DNA from: Haematococcus lacustris
Taxonomy: Eukaryota; Chlorophyta; Chlorophyceae; Chlamydomonadales; Haematococcaceae
NCBI GenBank assembly: GCA_030144725.1
Contig: JASKMD010000019.1
Span: 183,596 to 247,595 of the forward strand
Direction: 5' to 3'
Length of the DNA: 64,000 nt
Under the pieces are notes generated by a model. It did not search any database. It was not told the origin of the DNA and saw only the letters and a program-made list of their open reading frames with translations. Shown here piece by piece: positions 47,529 to 59,992 of the stretch. A program made the translations under genes and the position numbers. Within the stretch, counting starts at the first letter, position 1. Each line of letters starts with the position of its first letter.

Positions 47529-48377
47529 GATGTCACACTCCATGCTACCAACCGGCCTGTTTCCTGGTCTGCACCGATTGCCTGGGTGTCGCGAGGGTCA
47601 ATGCCCACCCCAATCTGTGTGGCTGGGTCAAACACGAACTCACGCTGCTCAGCTATGCCCTTGCCAATGTGGGGGAGTCCCACCGCATGGGCTGCTGCTG
47701 CTGCACTTGGGGCTGCTGTTGCTGCTGCCAGGTGTTTGGGGTGGGGCAGGAGGAGAGAGGGGTGTGTGTGTGTAGTGCACACACACGCTGACACCGTCTC
47801 AAAGTAAACCCCTTATTGGCTAGCTTGCTTGTACTGAACCGCCTGTCCTAGTGCTTGCTGAGGGCTGGCTCTGAGGTGAAGGCTGCCCTTGTCTCCTTGG
47901 TCCGCCCTCTCTGGTCTCCTTGGTCCGCCACACCCCATGCAACACCCTACTGTCTAGCTTGATGAAGTGTGGCCCTACCCTGGCCATGGGGGTTAGGGTT
48001 AAGGGGGCTGGGCAGGTCAGGGTCCTAGGACCTCTCCTACGCCCGCCACGCTTTGGCTGCCCTGGCACAGTGGGGTGGGGGGCTGCTGCCACTGCTCTTG
48101 ACACCTGCACACATGCACCGTATGACGCATTTGGCAGAGCAGGGGAATGGTGTCCTGCAGGGAACCTTGCTGCTTGAGGCCCAGCCGACGGCAGTGCTTG
48201 TCAGCCTCCTTCTTCAGGTCAGCCACATGCTCCTTGTCGAGGTCGGTGGCCTGCAACTCCGGGCTGTCAGCGTTGAGGCTGTACCCGCACGCCAGTTTGA
48301 TGAATATCTGAGCCTCCACCCCGCTCAAGCCTAGCCGGGCCCTGGCTGCCTTGGCGTATAGCTTGACAGAGCGCTCT

Positions 48378-48676
48378 GCAGGTCAGGTCGGGTCGGGTCG
48401 GGTCGGGTCGGGTCGGGTCGGGTCGGGTCCCAGGTCGGGTCCCAGGTCGGGTCCCAGGTCGGGTCCCAGGTCGGGTCCCAGGTCGGGTCTCAGGTCGGGT
48501 CCCAGGTCAGGTCAGAGGTCAGGTCAGAGGTCAGGTCTCAGGTCAGGTCAGAGGTCAGGTCTCAGGTCAGTTCAGAGGTCAGGTCAGAGGTCAGGTCAGA
48601 GGTCAGGTCAGAGGTCAGGTCAGAGGTCAGGTCAGGTCAGGTCAGGTCAGGTCAGGTATCAGGTCAGGTCAGGTTA
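48378..48676. repeat. GGTCG/GGTCA/GGTCC mixed pentamer array
   Basis: About 300 bases of GGTCGGGTCC-, GGTCAGAGGTCA- and GGTCAGGTCA-type units filling the intron of copy B between the ANPGN exon and the LYAKAAR exon. The same GGTCA pentamer forms the array at 11006-11325. Confidence 0.9.
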
Positions 48677-49470
48677 CCTGGGTTGGCGAAATGCTGCTGC
48701 ATGCTCACCGCCAGCTGCATAGAGTGCGCTCCGATGGTGTTGTTATCCCCCCACATGTTCATGATGCCCAGCTCCTGCAGCTTGGCCAGCAGCGCCTGGT
48801 TGCTGGGGTCCTCAAAGACTGGCATGAGCATGGGGTAGCGGAGCTGGCCTTTGCGCACAAGCCGCCGCTGCAGCTGGTTGTAGACCCACTTGCAGTAGGG
48901 GTTGGCAAGGAACTGACTGGTTGGTTGGCAAGTCCTTAGGACCAGGTGCGGGGGGTGGCTGCACGGCTGGAGGAGTGGGGGCGATGCGGTACCCCGGGGA
49001 GGGGTAGCCCACCAAGCACGTCAGAAAGATTCGCAGCACAAACACTGAGGCGATGACGCGGAGCTAGGAGTGGACCTCAGCCCGCTGCAGGAGGTGCGCC
49101 TTCGTCTTCTTGCAGCCCCGGAGCACAGCGCCACCCGGAACTTTGATGACTCTCAAGCAAGCTCAATCAGCACTTTGACAGGCCACTTTGACAGGCGAAG
49201 GCGCAATGTGGGGACACAAACAATGCGGGGACACACAAGGCGGGGGCGGACCCGCACCTGGTGCCGCTTCGTTTTCCAAACTTTCCTTCGATCCTGTCGT
49301 TGCTTTCCTTGAGGCGAGGCGAGCGAGACGGTGTGATGGAACCAACGGGAGCGACGGGTTATCACACGGCGCGTGACTCACGTAGCTCACAGTCGGCTAG
49401 GGACACGCACCTTTGGATTTTTTGACGGGCCCTGCTTTTGCTTGGCGGTGTGCTTTTAGACGTCTGTGGC

Positions 49471-50245
49471 TTTCTTTAGCACCTCTAGCTTCCCCGGAGA
49501 TTATGGATCTAATTACGCCGCGTCTTACAGCCCACTGCCATGCATGATGCCTCACATCAAAACTACATATTAACATTCGGGCCGAGCATTTGACCATAGC
49601 AATCAGTCCGAGCATTTGACCACAACCCTGCGAGGTTTCATCCAACTCTACAGGCAGCACAGTTGCACAGAACACTTCTTTGGAGGCTACACATTTCTAG
49701 CTAGCGAGGTGGCCTGCAGCCGGCTTGCAAGCTTTCTTTTCTCTACCAACCAAAACTCGAGCTTTTCCTGCGACATGGGGCAGCAGTACTGCTACTATGC
49801 GACCCTGCAAAATGTCCAATGTACATGTGCAACTGCGCGACATGGTCGCAAGGATGATGTAGCCACTAGTAGACTTGCAATACACCCCCTACCACCCTCA
49901 GGGTCCTGCCCACATGCCCAAATGGGCTATGCCCCTGCCCCACCCCCTTACCCCCTCCTCCACACGTCTCCTAGCCTTGCTGACCTGATCTGGCCTGCCC
50001 TGGCCCACCCATACAACGATCAGCTGTCGATTGCTCGCAGCCCATCACCTGTGCCATTCCACCCTCACGACCCAGGGCCCACACCCTATGACCCACACTC
50101 CATTATGACAACGCAAGGGAACGATGACCCTGCCCTTGCATGCCATGCCTATGTGTGTTATGCCAGCACCCTACTTGGTCAATGTCTACCTTGAACTACC
50201 TTGCCTACTACACCAGCTGCCACCATGCATTGCTCCCCCAACTGC
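49471..50245. other. Intergenic stretch, no gene recognised
   Basis: From the 5' edge of Fanzor copy B to the stop codon of the membrane-protein gene. The 192-codon plus-strand frame here has no recognisable motif and is likely chance, opposite the membrane gene's 3' untranslated region. Confidence 0.35.
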
Positions 50246-53200
50246 TCACTGTGCCTTCAGCTTGTTCGTCTGCTTGGCAGCAAAGGATGCACGGTGCCGC
50301 AGGTCCATGACCACACCAATCACGCAGCTTACCCCTACCACCAGCAGAGAGCGCAGCCAGGGGCGGGGCACACCCAAAGAGGCGTTCAGGGTGACGGCAG
50401 CGCAGTAGGTGCAGGCCAGTTGGAACAGCATGGGGCCCAGGGTCAGCTGCAGGCAGGAGGCAGGCAGGCAGCTCAGTGAACAGGCCGGGATGCTAGGAGT
50501 TTGCATAACCTCGTCATTACGACGATGCAATACACGGAGACGAGGACGAGTCCTTTAGATTCGCGTGATGAGCGAGGTAGAGGCGATTATCTAGTATATC
50601 TGAGGTCTGCGCCCCGTCAATTATACAAAAGCGTACCCCGCGGCCCGTCAATTATACAAAAGCGCGGTCATGGAGGGCTAGTCAGGTCTGGGTGCCAAAC
50701 CTGCTGTCACCCACTCTGCCTGCCCCTGCCTCAGCCCCACCTGCTGACCCAGGATGATGATGCCCTCCAGCCAGAAGTCCACCCCCTGCTGGGCTGAGAA
50801 CACAGTGCCGGCTGGCCAGCGCAACACGCCCAGTGCACTCAGCACCACCATGGCGGCTCGCACCACTGTGCAGCCCAGGCCTACCAGTTGCAGCCGCCCG
50901 TGGTTGCTCACCCGCAGCAGCTGCAGGGGCAGGGGCATGCAGGCACAGCGACATGGGTGGCTTAACATGAAGTGGTGCACCATGTTCTTATTGTGTGTCA
51001 GAATGTTACGGCGGCAAAGGCGGTAGACATGAGACGAGTGTAGGGAAAAAAAGCAGGGAGCTGCCTGTAGCTGCATGTTGGTTTAAAACCTGTAATTTGT
51101 AAAGCTGCAGCTACATGAGTTACTGGAACTCCCACAATCGCTCTCCAGAGGCAGTCACCACACAAGGCTGCTTTCACACCAGCAACATGACTGTGCACAG
51201 CCATACTATGGTTCTATGATCAACAGCAGAGCAGAGGGCGCCTGCTGTGTCCCAACATCATGAGCCCCACAGTGCAGTGGGCTTGCCTGCAGGTGAGGCG
51301 TGATGTAGGCGGCGTAGTAGCAGCAGTCGTACAGGAAGCAGCCCGCAGCCCAGGACTTGGGCAGGGTGACGGCGATGATGAGCACCATAAGCAGCAGGGC
51401 CACCCGCAGGGGAGCGCTGGCACGCCCCGCCAGCCAGGCCCTGTACCTGGCCTCCAGGCCCGGCTCTGGGAAGCCCCACACCAGCTGGCGCAGGGCAGCA
51501 CGCCCAGCAGACCAGGCAGGCTGCAGCCATATGCCCTGGGCTGGGAAGGTGGGGAAGAGCGTCACCAGCAGTGTCGCAGAGCTGGAGCTGGAGCTGGTGC
51601 CTGAGCTCAAGCTGCTCTGCCCAGCAGGTTCGACCTGGAGGGGTCCAGTGGTGCCTGACCCTGCCCCGGCCTGTGCCCTGACACCCGCTGACCCTGCCTC
51701 TGCCACTGTCAGTGTGTCTGCTGCTGTCACACCACTGGCTCCTGCGCCTGCACCCCTGCCTGCCTGTGCCTCCACCTCCAGCCCACTGACTGGCCCTTGC
51801 TCCAGCTCCTGCTTGCTCACAAGTGCCGCCACAAGGCCCGGGTGCAGTACATGTAGTGCGGGCAGCACCTGCCGAGTGCCCTGCTCCAGCCACCCCAGCA
51901 GGGCAGGGCACGCTTCCGCCTGAGCGAATGCTGCCATGTCTGCCACCACACACAGCATCAGGTGGCAGTAGGAAGGATTGAGGGCGTTCAGCCTGGCTGA
52001 CCCAGCACAAGTGTTGCCCCAGTCAGGATTTAAAGGCATGCCAGCCTGACCCCAGGGAGGTGGGGCTGGGGTGGGTGTCACCCTGTCATGAGCAGTGGGA
52101 GGGAGGGAGGCTGGCAGCCCAGGGTGCTGGGTGCAGCTCTGCCTGTCCTCCACTGTGCTGGCCAGGGCCTGGGTCCAGTCCAGCCAGGCACCCAGGTCTT
52201 GCAGCAGGGCAGCGGTGCCAGCGCCATCCGCAGCTAGGGTGACGCCAGCAGCCCTCTGCAGCCAACAGACAGCCACCACAGGTGAGTAAGGTGAGAGGAG
52301 AGGGAGAAAACCTTTGACACTGTCTGGAAGGACCTGTTCTAATGTAGCAGCTCATTGCTTTCAGGCAATGGAGGGCAGGTCGGCACATACTGATGCACCA
52401 GTGCAAGACTGAGCTGCTCAAGGTATCCGCTCCTGGCTCCCTGCCCCTGCACACTGCCCCGCACCTCTGCTGCTGTGGTCACGCTCAACAGCTCGTCCAG
52501 CAGGCTGCGCCCAGGGGCTACTTGCTCTGCCACAGCCCCAGCCAAGGCTCCAGGGCAGGAGGCTGGCAGCGCCCCAGGCAGGGCAGCGGCAGTGCTGGCA
52601 GCAGTTGCGGCAGGGACCAGCAGCAAGGGGGCCTGGCTGACCAGGGATGGCACGGTGGCTGGGCTGGGTGCTGCACTACTGCTGCCACTGCTGACCCTGT
52701 TGCCACTAGCGATGGTGCTGTTGGCCAAGTTTGTGGCTGGTGGGGTGAGGGGCACCTCCCGCCACAGCTCCAGCACCACTAGGCAGCCTGCTGGTAGAGG
52801 GCAAGGGGGCAAGTGGAGGCGCACCTGGACGAGACAAGGAGAACCAGCAGCAGCAGCAGTTGTAGCAGCATGCACACCATGAGTTTCGGGTAGGTAGCTG
52901 GGCCCTCCATTGACCCCTCATCAGCTGTCAGACTTAGTGCATGTGGTAGTAGGTGGGTGGGTGGCTTCTCATCTACACCAGGGTTGTGGTCATAGGGTGG
53001 GGCATGGCCAGGCTACAGCTAAGGCTACAGCTGCACCCACCTCTGCTCCCAGCCCAGCTGCGGTGTGTGAGCTGCATCAGCCCATCAGGGGAGGGGTTGC
53101 ACTCACCTCAGCCCACCATGCCCTGACGGCCACAGCCTGGCCCCGTCTGCCCAGCCTACCTTGATGGCTTTGCCGCCTGGCGCAGCTCCTGTGGTGCATG

Positions 53201-56200
53201 CATCCACCCCTGTCCACATGTTGGGCCCTGCTGCTGCCTCTGATCCGCCCTCTGCTGCTGCCTCCGCTGCTGCTGTCTCCACATCTTCCTCCACAGCCTC
53301 CTCCACAGCCAGAGCTACACCAGAGCTCAGGCGGGCTTCAATCCGCCAGCCAGGTGGCAGTGAGGGCCAGCTGCTCCCAGCAGTGACCTGCACACCCTGC
53401 ACACCCTGCTGCTGCTGCTGCCATGGCAGGTCATGTACCAGCACCTGGACCACCATGGTCATCCCTACTGCCCCTGGTGGGGTCAGCAGGTCAGGCTGGG
53501 GCTGAGGCAGGCTCATCACACAGGGCCAGGCGGCCAGTGTGGCAGCTGCCTGCTCCTCACGCACGGCCTGAGCACCCTCTGCTGCAAAGGGGGAGGGGGA
53601 AGGAGTGGTGCTGATGGCAGGCTCTGCGAGGGCTGCAATGGGAATGGGGGAGGGGGTGGTGACCAAGTCACAGGGGTGGGCAGCAGACATGGTAGCTGCT
53701 GACAGACAACCAGGCTGTTGGTCAGGGTAGGGGAGGCTGCTGCTGGCCTCATGCCTGGGCGGAGGTGGGCTGCTGCAGCTGCTGCTGCTGTGATCTGGTG
53801 CTGTGGAGTTTGTTGTCATCGAGGAGCGGCATGAAGGGGTGAGTAGCAGGGGAGTCGAACCCCAGACCTGCTGCTCCCTATCCCACTGGAAGTGTGTCAG
53901 TGACTGGTGGCACTGCAAGGGGCAGGTACAGCACCATGAGCAGGGGCCAGAGGCCTGATTGGGCGACGGACATGCAGGGTGACGGCTGGGCAAGCAGCCA
54001 AGCCTGTGCCAATGTCAGTGCCAATGGTGTGCAAGCAGCATGGTAGTCAATGTGTTGTGAGGTTCGCCCATTGCCAGGGAAGCTAGCCAGTCCATTGTGC
54101 AGCCTGCTGGTGGTTTGACTGTCGGCCCAAGCCATCATGATCAGCCCTCCACCTGACATGCAGCACCCCCTCCTCCCTCCTCCAGCCCCCCTGCTCACCT
54201 GGGCAGTGACCTGCAGTGGTGGCTCATCCCCTTGGCCACCTGCCTCTGGCTCCTGCTGCCCCTGCAATGCCTGCAGCTGCTCAGCCCCCAGCAGCGCCTG
54301 CACCCAGCGCTGCACATTGCTGGCGCCAAGGGGCAGGGCCAACTGCCCCTCCTGCCCACAGCCTTTCACCTGCTCACCAGCTCCCCTTAGCCCCTCTCCC
54401 CTTGCCCCCTGCTGCCCACCTAGCTGCTGGGAAGAGAGCCTGAACACACAAGTGTCGGCAGGGGCGGTAGGAGGGGAGAGGGAGGCAGAGGTGTCAGTCT
54501 GCATCAGCCCTGGCCCAGACAGCCAGGTCAGGAGAGGGCTGCCCAGCAGGCTGTCCTGCTGCGACCCCCCTGCTGGGAGCGTGAGCTGGCACAGGGAGAT
54601 GACCACCAGGGTGCAGCCTGGGCGCACGCAGACTGAGGCCAGCAGCACCGCGTCACAGGCCAGCAAGGGCTTGGCGCTGGAGGTGATGTACCTGCTGCGG
54701 GCGCTGCAGGCAACAAGGCAGGGGTGCAGGCTGCCTGGGGTGGCTGGTCAGGGGTGCAGGTCAGGCAGTGGGCAGATGGGAGAGGTGCAGGTAGCAGGTC
54801 CTGGCAAATGACAGGGAGAGATGAGGTGGTGAGGCAGAGGTGCGGGTGGTCAGGCACACCTGGGGTCCTCCAGGATGCGCGCCAGGTGCTCTGGGACGTC
54901 ACCACACAGCTGCTCCGGGTGCTGCTGGTGCAGCTTCAGGGTGACCTGGGCAGCCGGGCAGGGAAGCAGGCCAGAGGGCACCAGGGGGTGAGTGCAGACA
55001 GTCACGACAGGCAAGGCAAGGCAGGCAGGCAGGTGAGCAGGCACGATGGGTCAGCAGGCAGGCGGGCAGGCAGGGGCTGGCCAGCCAAGGACTAACAAGT
55101 CCCACACCACCCCACACCCCTTCAGCCTCAGCCCTGCGCACCTGCGTCAGCTTGTGCCGGCTCTGGTACTGCGGCAGGGCGCGCTGCACCAGGGCTGTGG
55201 CGTTTGCAACAGAGGCCAGCACAGCGGCCTGCACTGGGTACTCAGGCCTGGCCCCGCAACCAGCCTCCTGCTGCACAGCCTGACGGGCTTGCTGCTGCCA
55301 CTGGTGCTGCTCCTGCTGCTCCTGACTGTAATACTCCTGCTGCAGCCGCTGCCTTAACTGTTGCGGCTCCACCTGCTGCTGCTGCTGCTGTTGTCCATAT
55401 CTGCCACTACCGCCGTTCAGTGTGGGGAGGCTTAGTGCTGGCAGTGCAGGAACAGGGACCCAAGCTAGGGGTAGCTGGCACGTTGGTGATGCACATGCAA
55501 CTGCCTTCCCGTGACCATAGGCCATGGGGACCCCAGCTGCTGCCAGGGCATTGGTCGCTGTACAGTGGGGGGCTCCCACCCTGGGTGGCGCTGCACTGCC
55601 CTCCTCCCCCTTGGGGCTGGCTATTGTGCCCTCCTCCCCCTTGGGGGTGGCTATTGTGCCCTCCCCATGCACTGGCCGCTCCGCTTTGCCAGTACCACCT
55701 GCTGCCTGAATGCTGCTGGAGCATGAGCTGTGGGCAGGTGGGTGGGAGGAGGAGGCGGTCAGCACCCGAGGTGAGTGATTCGCTCCTTGTGGTCTCAATG
55801 CAGGTCTTGGCTTCGCTGGCTTGCAGCTCGTGGCAGCAGCGCATGGGCTGGCCCGTTGATAACACAAGTAGGGCAGGAAGGGGCCAAGCATGACCACCGA
55901 TGCCAAGAATGTAAGAAAGGGGGTGGAGTAGTGCACGCCATGACTGTCCAACACAAGCCACAAGCATAACATCCCAAGGAAGTTGTTGGTGGCGACCACA
56001 AGTGATGGCAGTGTGCCCAGGGCCACCATCTGAAGGCAGGTGAAACAGGAGGCACCCAAGGCAGCAGGCGGCGTAAAGCACCCAGGCGGTTAACTGCTGA
56101 TGCCCAGCCAGGTGCGGCTGGCTGAGGTACCCTGGCTCGTGCTCCCCTATCTGCACCAGCAACACGGTGCTATGAATGTGACCTTTGGCTTTGGATGACA

Positions 56201-57080
56201 TGAGCCACCCAATGCAATGTGCGCTGACATCCAAGTGGGAATGCTGCGGGCTCTGGGTTTGACTCACACAAACATAGCAGCCCAGCAACCAATCACACTA
56301 GTAAGCAGGAAACGAAGTGGGTAGTGCCCTTTGTTAGGCAGCCTGCTGTTTCATGGCATGTCACAGGTGTTTTGCACATTGTTGAGCTCAATGGCAGGTG
56401 CCTAACCTCAAGTCAGTTCACAGGCATGGACAGGGTGTACACGAACGTCGGCACATTCCGTACCTGCAGTCCAATATTCATGAGAAGCATGTGCGGCATA
56501 AGCGTCAGGGAAGTAAAGCTCTCGAGCGTCTCCCGCGCCATTGGGAACACACCGGGACGCAGCCACATCATGATCAAGGTCTGTAACACAGCAGCAACAC
56601 AGCAGCAACACACAAGCAAATGTCAGATACCAAATGTCAGATAGTCCCGCCCTGCCCTTGCATGCGGCATGCGGCATACGCGTCAGGGAAGTGAAGCTAT
56701 CCATCGTCTTCCGCGCCATTGGGAACACACCGGGACGCAGCCACATCATGATCAGGGTCTGTTGTACAGAGGCCAGCAAATGTCAGATACTACTATGTTT
56801 TGCGCACCACAAAAACAGTCCTCACCGTGTTGAAGAGAGCCCAGGCCAAGGTTGTGCACATTGCCACGCTATAGGGTCGAAATCCGAGGAGTTGGCCGCA
56901 TGCCCCGGCGAGAAGGTGAGCTGCTGAAGTGGAGATCGCTGCCCGAGTAGCTATATTTTGACTCTTGACGTACACGGCAACAAGAGCGCAGACTCCTAAA
57001 ACCCCGTTCAGATTTCTGACGCATCCTGCGTACTGGGCTAGAAGAGCGGCTCGATAGTGGCGGTGCGGCCAATGCACCAT
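50246..57080 (-). CDS. Unknown multi-pass membrane protein, 10 exons
   Basis: Exons from 5': 57080-56826, 56580-56464, 56029-55142, 54945-54860, 54703-54199, 53567-53160, 52824-52391, 52253-51287, 50920-50741 and 50446-50246. Phases agree and the sum is 1346 codons plus TGA. Hydrophobic spans: LNGVLGVCALVAVYV, AAHLLAGACGQLLGF, TLPSLVVATNNFLGMLCLWL and FLTFLASVVMLGPFLPYLCY near the N terminus; LRVALLLMVLIIAVTLP, GCTVVRAAMVVLSALGVL, MLFQLACTYCAAVTL and SLLVVGVSCVIGVVMDL near the C terminus. Between them lie some 900 residues of Ser/Ala/Gln-rich, probably soluble sequence with an EHLARILEDPR segment and short globular patches (LPPGWRIEARL, CTLVVISLCQLTLP). I do not recognise the family. The intron after 51287 starts with GC (CAG|GCAAGC). 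The acceptor at 53567 is the least certain. A truncated extra copy of exon 2 sits in the first intron. Confidence 0.75.
56680..56759 (-). pseudogene. Duplicated, truncated exon 2 of the membrane-protein gene
   Basis: Encodes TLIMMWLRPGVFPMARKTMD and SFTSLTRMPHA, nearly the same as exon 2 (56580-56464: MWLRPGVFPMARETLESFTS). It has the same acceptor (CAG before ACC) but the similarity ends before the donor, so no GT follows in the right place. The flanking AAATGTCAGATA is also duplicated, which fits a local tandem duplication of about 180 bases. Confidence 0.8.
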
Positions 57081-57949
57081 TATCAGTCACAATGCGTCCA
57101 CGTAGGCTACGATGAATATACACCCCCTCGAACTTTCAGAACACTACCCGCCATGTCCACTGCTCGGCCTTGCACTTTTAAATATAAACATTTAGCCTCC
57201 TAGATGCACACCGTCTCAATGACTTCAGGATCTGTTTGCAACGCCCTTGTGAAGTTTAAGGCCTACATGTCTTCCAGAGTCATACGAGCAAGGCTGCAAG
57301 CTGCATTATAATGGCAGAACCTGCCTCGTCAGCGCAGCCGGCAACAGACACCTCTCGACATTGCAGCGAGGTGCATTTCTCTTTGGCCAGCCACACAAAA
57401 ACGGACACCCTTGCACAAATCGGCACGTTGTGAGCTCAGCAGTGTAGCCTTCTAGACTTTCAATATAGCGTTGTTCCTTACTCGACAACAGAGCTGCTGG
57501 TGGAAGAATTACGGCATTTCATCAATCAGGCCTGCTGAAAATGACAGTTACGTGACCAGACTTTGCCTCGCAGTAATGACTAGCCCACTCCGACTGTCCA
57601 GACCCTGACCCCTTGCACTCCCTCGCACCCCTCCCACCCCCACCCCCTCCCAGTCCCAGCCCCGCTCTTTCACCCCTCCCAGCCCCAGCCACAGCCCCGC
57701 CCTCCACCCCGTCCCAGCCCTCACAGCCCCTTCCACCCCCAGCACTGCCTTTCCACCCCACCCCAACATGCTACATGCGGTCTGCAAGTACATGTGGCAA
57801 AGAACCCTTGGGCTGGGGTGAGGGCGGGGCAGAGCAGTGCGGGGCAGGGCGGGGCGATAGAGGGGCTAGGAAGGGATGTAGAGATTGAGAGGTGGTGGTG
57901 GTAGGCCTGCTGGTGTTGCTGGAGGGGCCTGCTACTGGGGGTGAGGGAG
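57081..57949. other. 5' flank of membrane gene, then C-rich low complexity
   Basis: 57081-57600 is the upstream region of the minus-strand gene, with no motif recognised. 57600-57770 is CCCAGCCC/CCACCCC-rich low-complexity sequence bordering Fanzor remnant D. Confidence 0.35.
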
Positions 57950-58440
57950 GAGGGTTGGGCAGGGGGCATGTGTAGTGCACGCTGACCCTGTTTGTCTCCA
58001 CCGCCCTCTAAAACTAAACCCCTGGTTGGCCAGCTTACGTGTGGTGAACCACCCGTCTCAGGGCTGGGTCATGAGTGAAGGACCAGCCCAGGCTCAGCCC
58101 AGCATGATTAGCACATTGAGAGCTTGACTGAGGCCAAGACACAAGGCTGGGGCACACAAGGGTGGGACACACAATGCGTGAGAGGCCCCTTACCTGACGC
58201 CCACTTACCTGACGCCCACTTCATCCTTCAACCCTCCGCTTCATCCACCGATCCAGTCATACATCGATCCTCCGAGAACTTGCGATGGCACCAACAGCTG
58301 CGATGTGTGCTCACACAGCGCGAAGCACACACACGGAGCGCACGACGACCAACCTTGGTATCGTGGCTTTGTGTCGGGCCCTGCTTTCGCTTGGCGCTGC
58401 TCTTCCGCTAAATCGTCGGTGACACGCGGACACGGCTGTG
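57950..58440 (-). pseudogene. Fanzor remnant (copy D)
   Basis: Two pieces of the Fanzor gene abut. A 5' piece (about 58440-58260) encodes EEQRQAKAGPDTKP, like RQAKAGPVKKSKG at the start of copy B, and continues into the same first-intron sequence (ATGGCACCAACAGC versus ATGGAACCAACGGG). A middle piece (about 58060-57960) reads KLANQGFSF and, in another frame, VSVHYTCPLP, matching KLANRGFLF and VSVCVQYTRPLD of the intact copy. Everything between is missing and the frame is broken. A 16-base duplication (CTTACCTGACGCCCAC, twice) lies at about 58190-58221. Confidence 0.65.
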
Positions 58441-59992
58441 ACCTTTCAAAACAAGCTTGGGTTTACGGCTGACATCCACGAAGAATTAACATGGAGGTGG
58501 CCAAGTCAATACCAACACCAAACCATGTGAGGTGCCCATCCCACAATACTGCAAGCGAGTTCAGGCAGGCCACCCAGCACCTGTGTGCTTGTCCATGTAG
58601 TTTGCTGCCTGCCCATCCACCTGCAATGACATCCTTCCCTTGCCTTCGTCGTCTGTGCTTGTGGCTGACCGGCTGCTTACTGCCCCGGCTGCCGTTTACA
58701 ACACACAACCACTGCAATGGCCACCACAACACTGTTACAACATTGTCCTTGTACAGCACTTCATGATGGACCTCACTGCTTTGGACCTCAATTACTTAAA
58801 CCAGGCAAGGCACCTGTCCATCTTCGCTTCTTTCATCTGACCAGGCTTGACACCATCCTTTTCAGTGCCTGCAGTGAAGGGCAGGAGGGGCAGATAGCAG
58901 CAGCATCTTGAGCCATCGTTGCAATCCCGCCCTTGCATAGAGCTTGTCATGTCTGAGCACTCACCTGTGCACAAAGGTCACTTGTGGTTGGGCTAAGAGG
59001 GGTGGTGAGCAAGGGATGGGTGTACAAGGTCAGGGCACGTGCCACCCAAAGCTTGAGGAGGGGTGGAGGTAGGATGTGGATGGCCGAGCTGAGGGAGGGC
59101 TGAGCCAGAGGTTGAAGGTAGCGTGCCCAGTGGAGGTAAGGGGATGAGCACTGGCCCTGGGGCCCAGGGGACACTTATGCCACCAGGTTGAGAGCTGTGC
59201 AGTCAGTGACAGTGGTCACCTAGTCGTCTTCGTAAGTGACCACCAGCAGAGCGCGCTTGGGGGCTGCATGGCAACAGGGTGCATGACTGCATGTCACCAG
59301 CGTAATTCACCCGCATGTGCATGGATGGGACAAAGCAGCCAAACAAACTCATGCGCAATCCACTACACCCCAGGATTGTAATGTGTGCAGCCTTTGACAC
59401 CCTGGACAGGTATGTGCTTGGTTAGATGCAGAGGTTTTGCCCACCTCCATTGATAGATGCTGGCTTCGTGCCATTCGTGGTGCCATTTCTTGTCTTCATC
59501 AGGGGCGAGCTTGCCGAAGTGTTGGCTGCAAGCAGGCTCCGCTTGAGTCCAGAGACTGCGTGCCACATGAACAGCAGCATGCAATGGTGCTGATGGAAGA
59601 TGCTGTAAACATGGATCACGCACATGATGAAGGGGTAGACTCGTGTGATGTAAAGTCATTGCCCACGCATGCAGGGGTGTGTACCAGGGTGGCAATGACT
59701 GTTGTATGGTGTGGCTTGAGACCCAGCGTGCATGGGGTGCATGCCGCTGTTGCCAGTGCCCCTGATGCTGAGTGTCTCACACACAATGTACCCGTTGCTG
59801 CTCCTGCTGCTCACTGGCTCCTGGTGCTACAGGGATTGCTGTTGTTGTTGTTGCTGCTGCTGCAGTTGCTGCCAAGGCTATGCACAGCCAGTGGCCACAT
59901 GGGGAGCAGCTGTAAGAGCAGAAATTAAGTCTCGAGAGTGAGAGTCATGCGAGTTGCTGCAGCCAGTTTTATTGGAGACACTGCAGAGCGCG
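58441..59992. other. Stretch upstream of the intact Fanzor gene
   Basis: No gene recognised. The right part must contain the promoter and 5' end of the Fanzor element; I could not find a shared element end with the other copies here. Confidence 0.35.

Larger units (their letters stand above)
46090..49470 (-). pseudogene. Decayed full-length Fanzor copy (copy B)
   Basis: Same family and order as the intact copy at 59993. Seen from 5': SPQGKQRQDRRKVWKTKRHQ (49330-49258); RGCKKTKAHLLQRAEVHS, then stop TAG at 49066-49064; FVLRIFLTCLVGYPSPGYR; DNNTIGAHSMQLAVSMQQHF (about 48680-48760); KAARARLGLSGVEAQIFIKL; a RuvC-I segment FVFDPATQIGVGIDPRDTQA (about 47640-47560); KQLVVFFGAAGIGTREGWGA; the RuvC-II segment VVLVDEHRTTRDSS (about 46665-46624); and a RuvC-III start WLDRNCNA at about 46320, which is interrupted by a TCGGG-type repeat before QRIGESRW. 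Damage: a nonsense codon, several frame changes, Asp-to-Asn in DRDCN and the repeat inside RuvC-III. Not a functional nuclease. Confidence 0.85.

Noticed and set aside
49616..50194. 192-codon plus-strand frame
   Set aside because: No recognisable motif, overlaps the probable 3' untranslated region of the membrane-protein gene, and its composition changes abruptly along its length.
53830..53875. tRNA-like T-arm (GGGGTTCGACTCCCC on the minus strand)
   Set aside because: No matching acceptor stem, D-arm or anticodon arm upstream within 75 bases; it lies within the membrane-protein gene. Probably chance or a very old SINE end.
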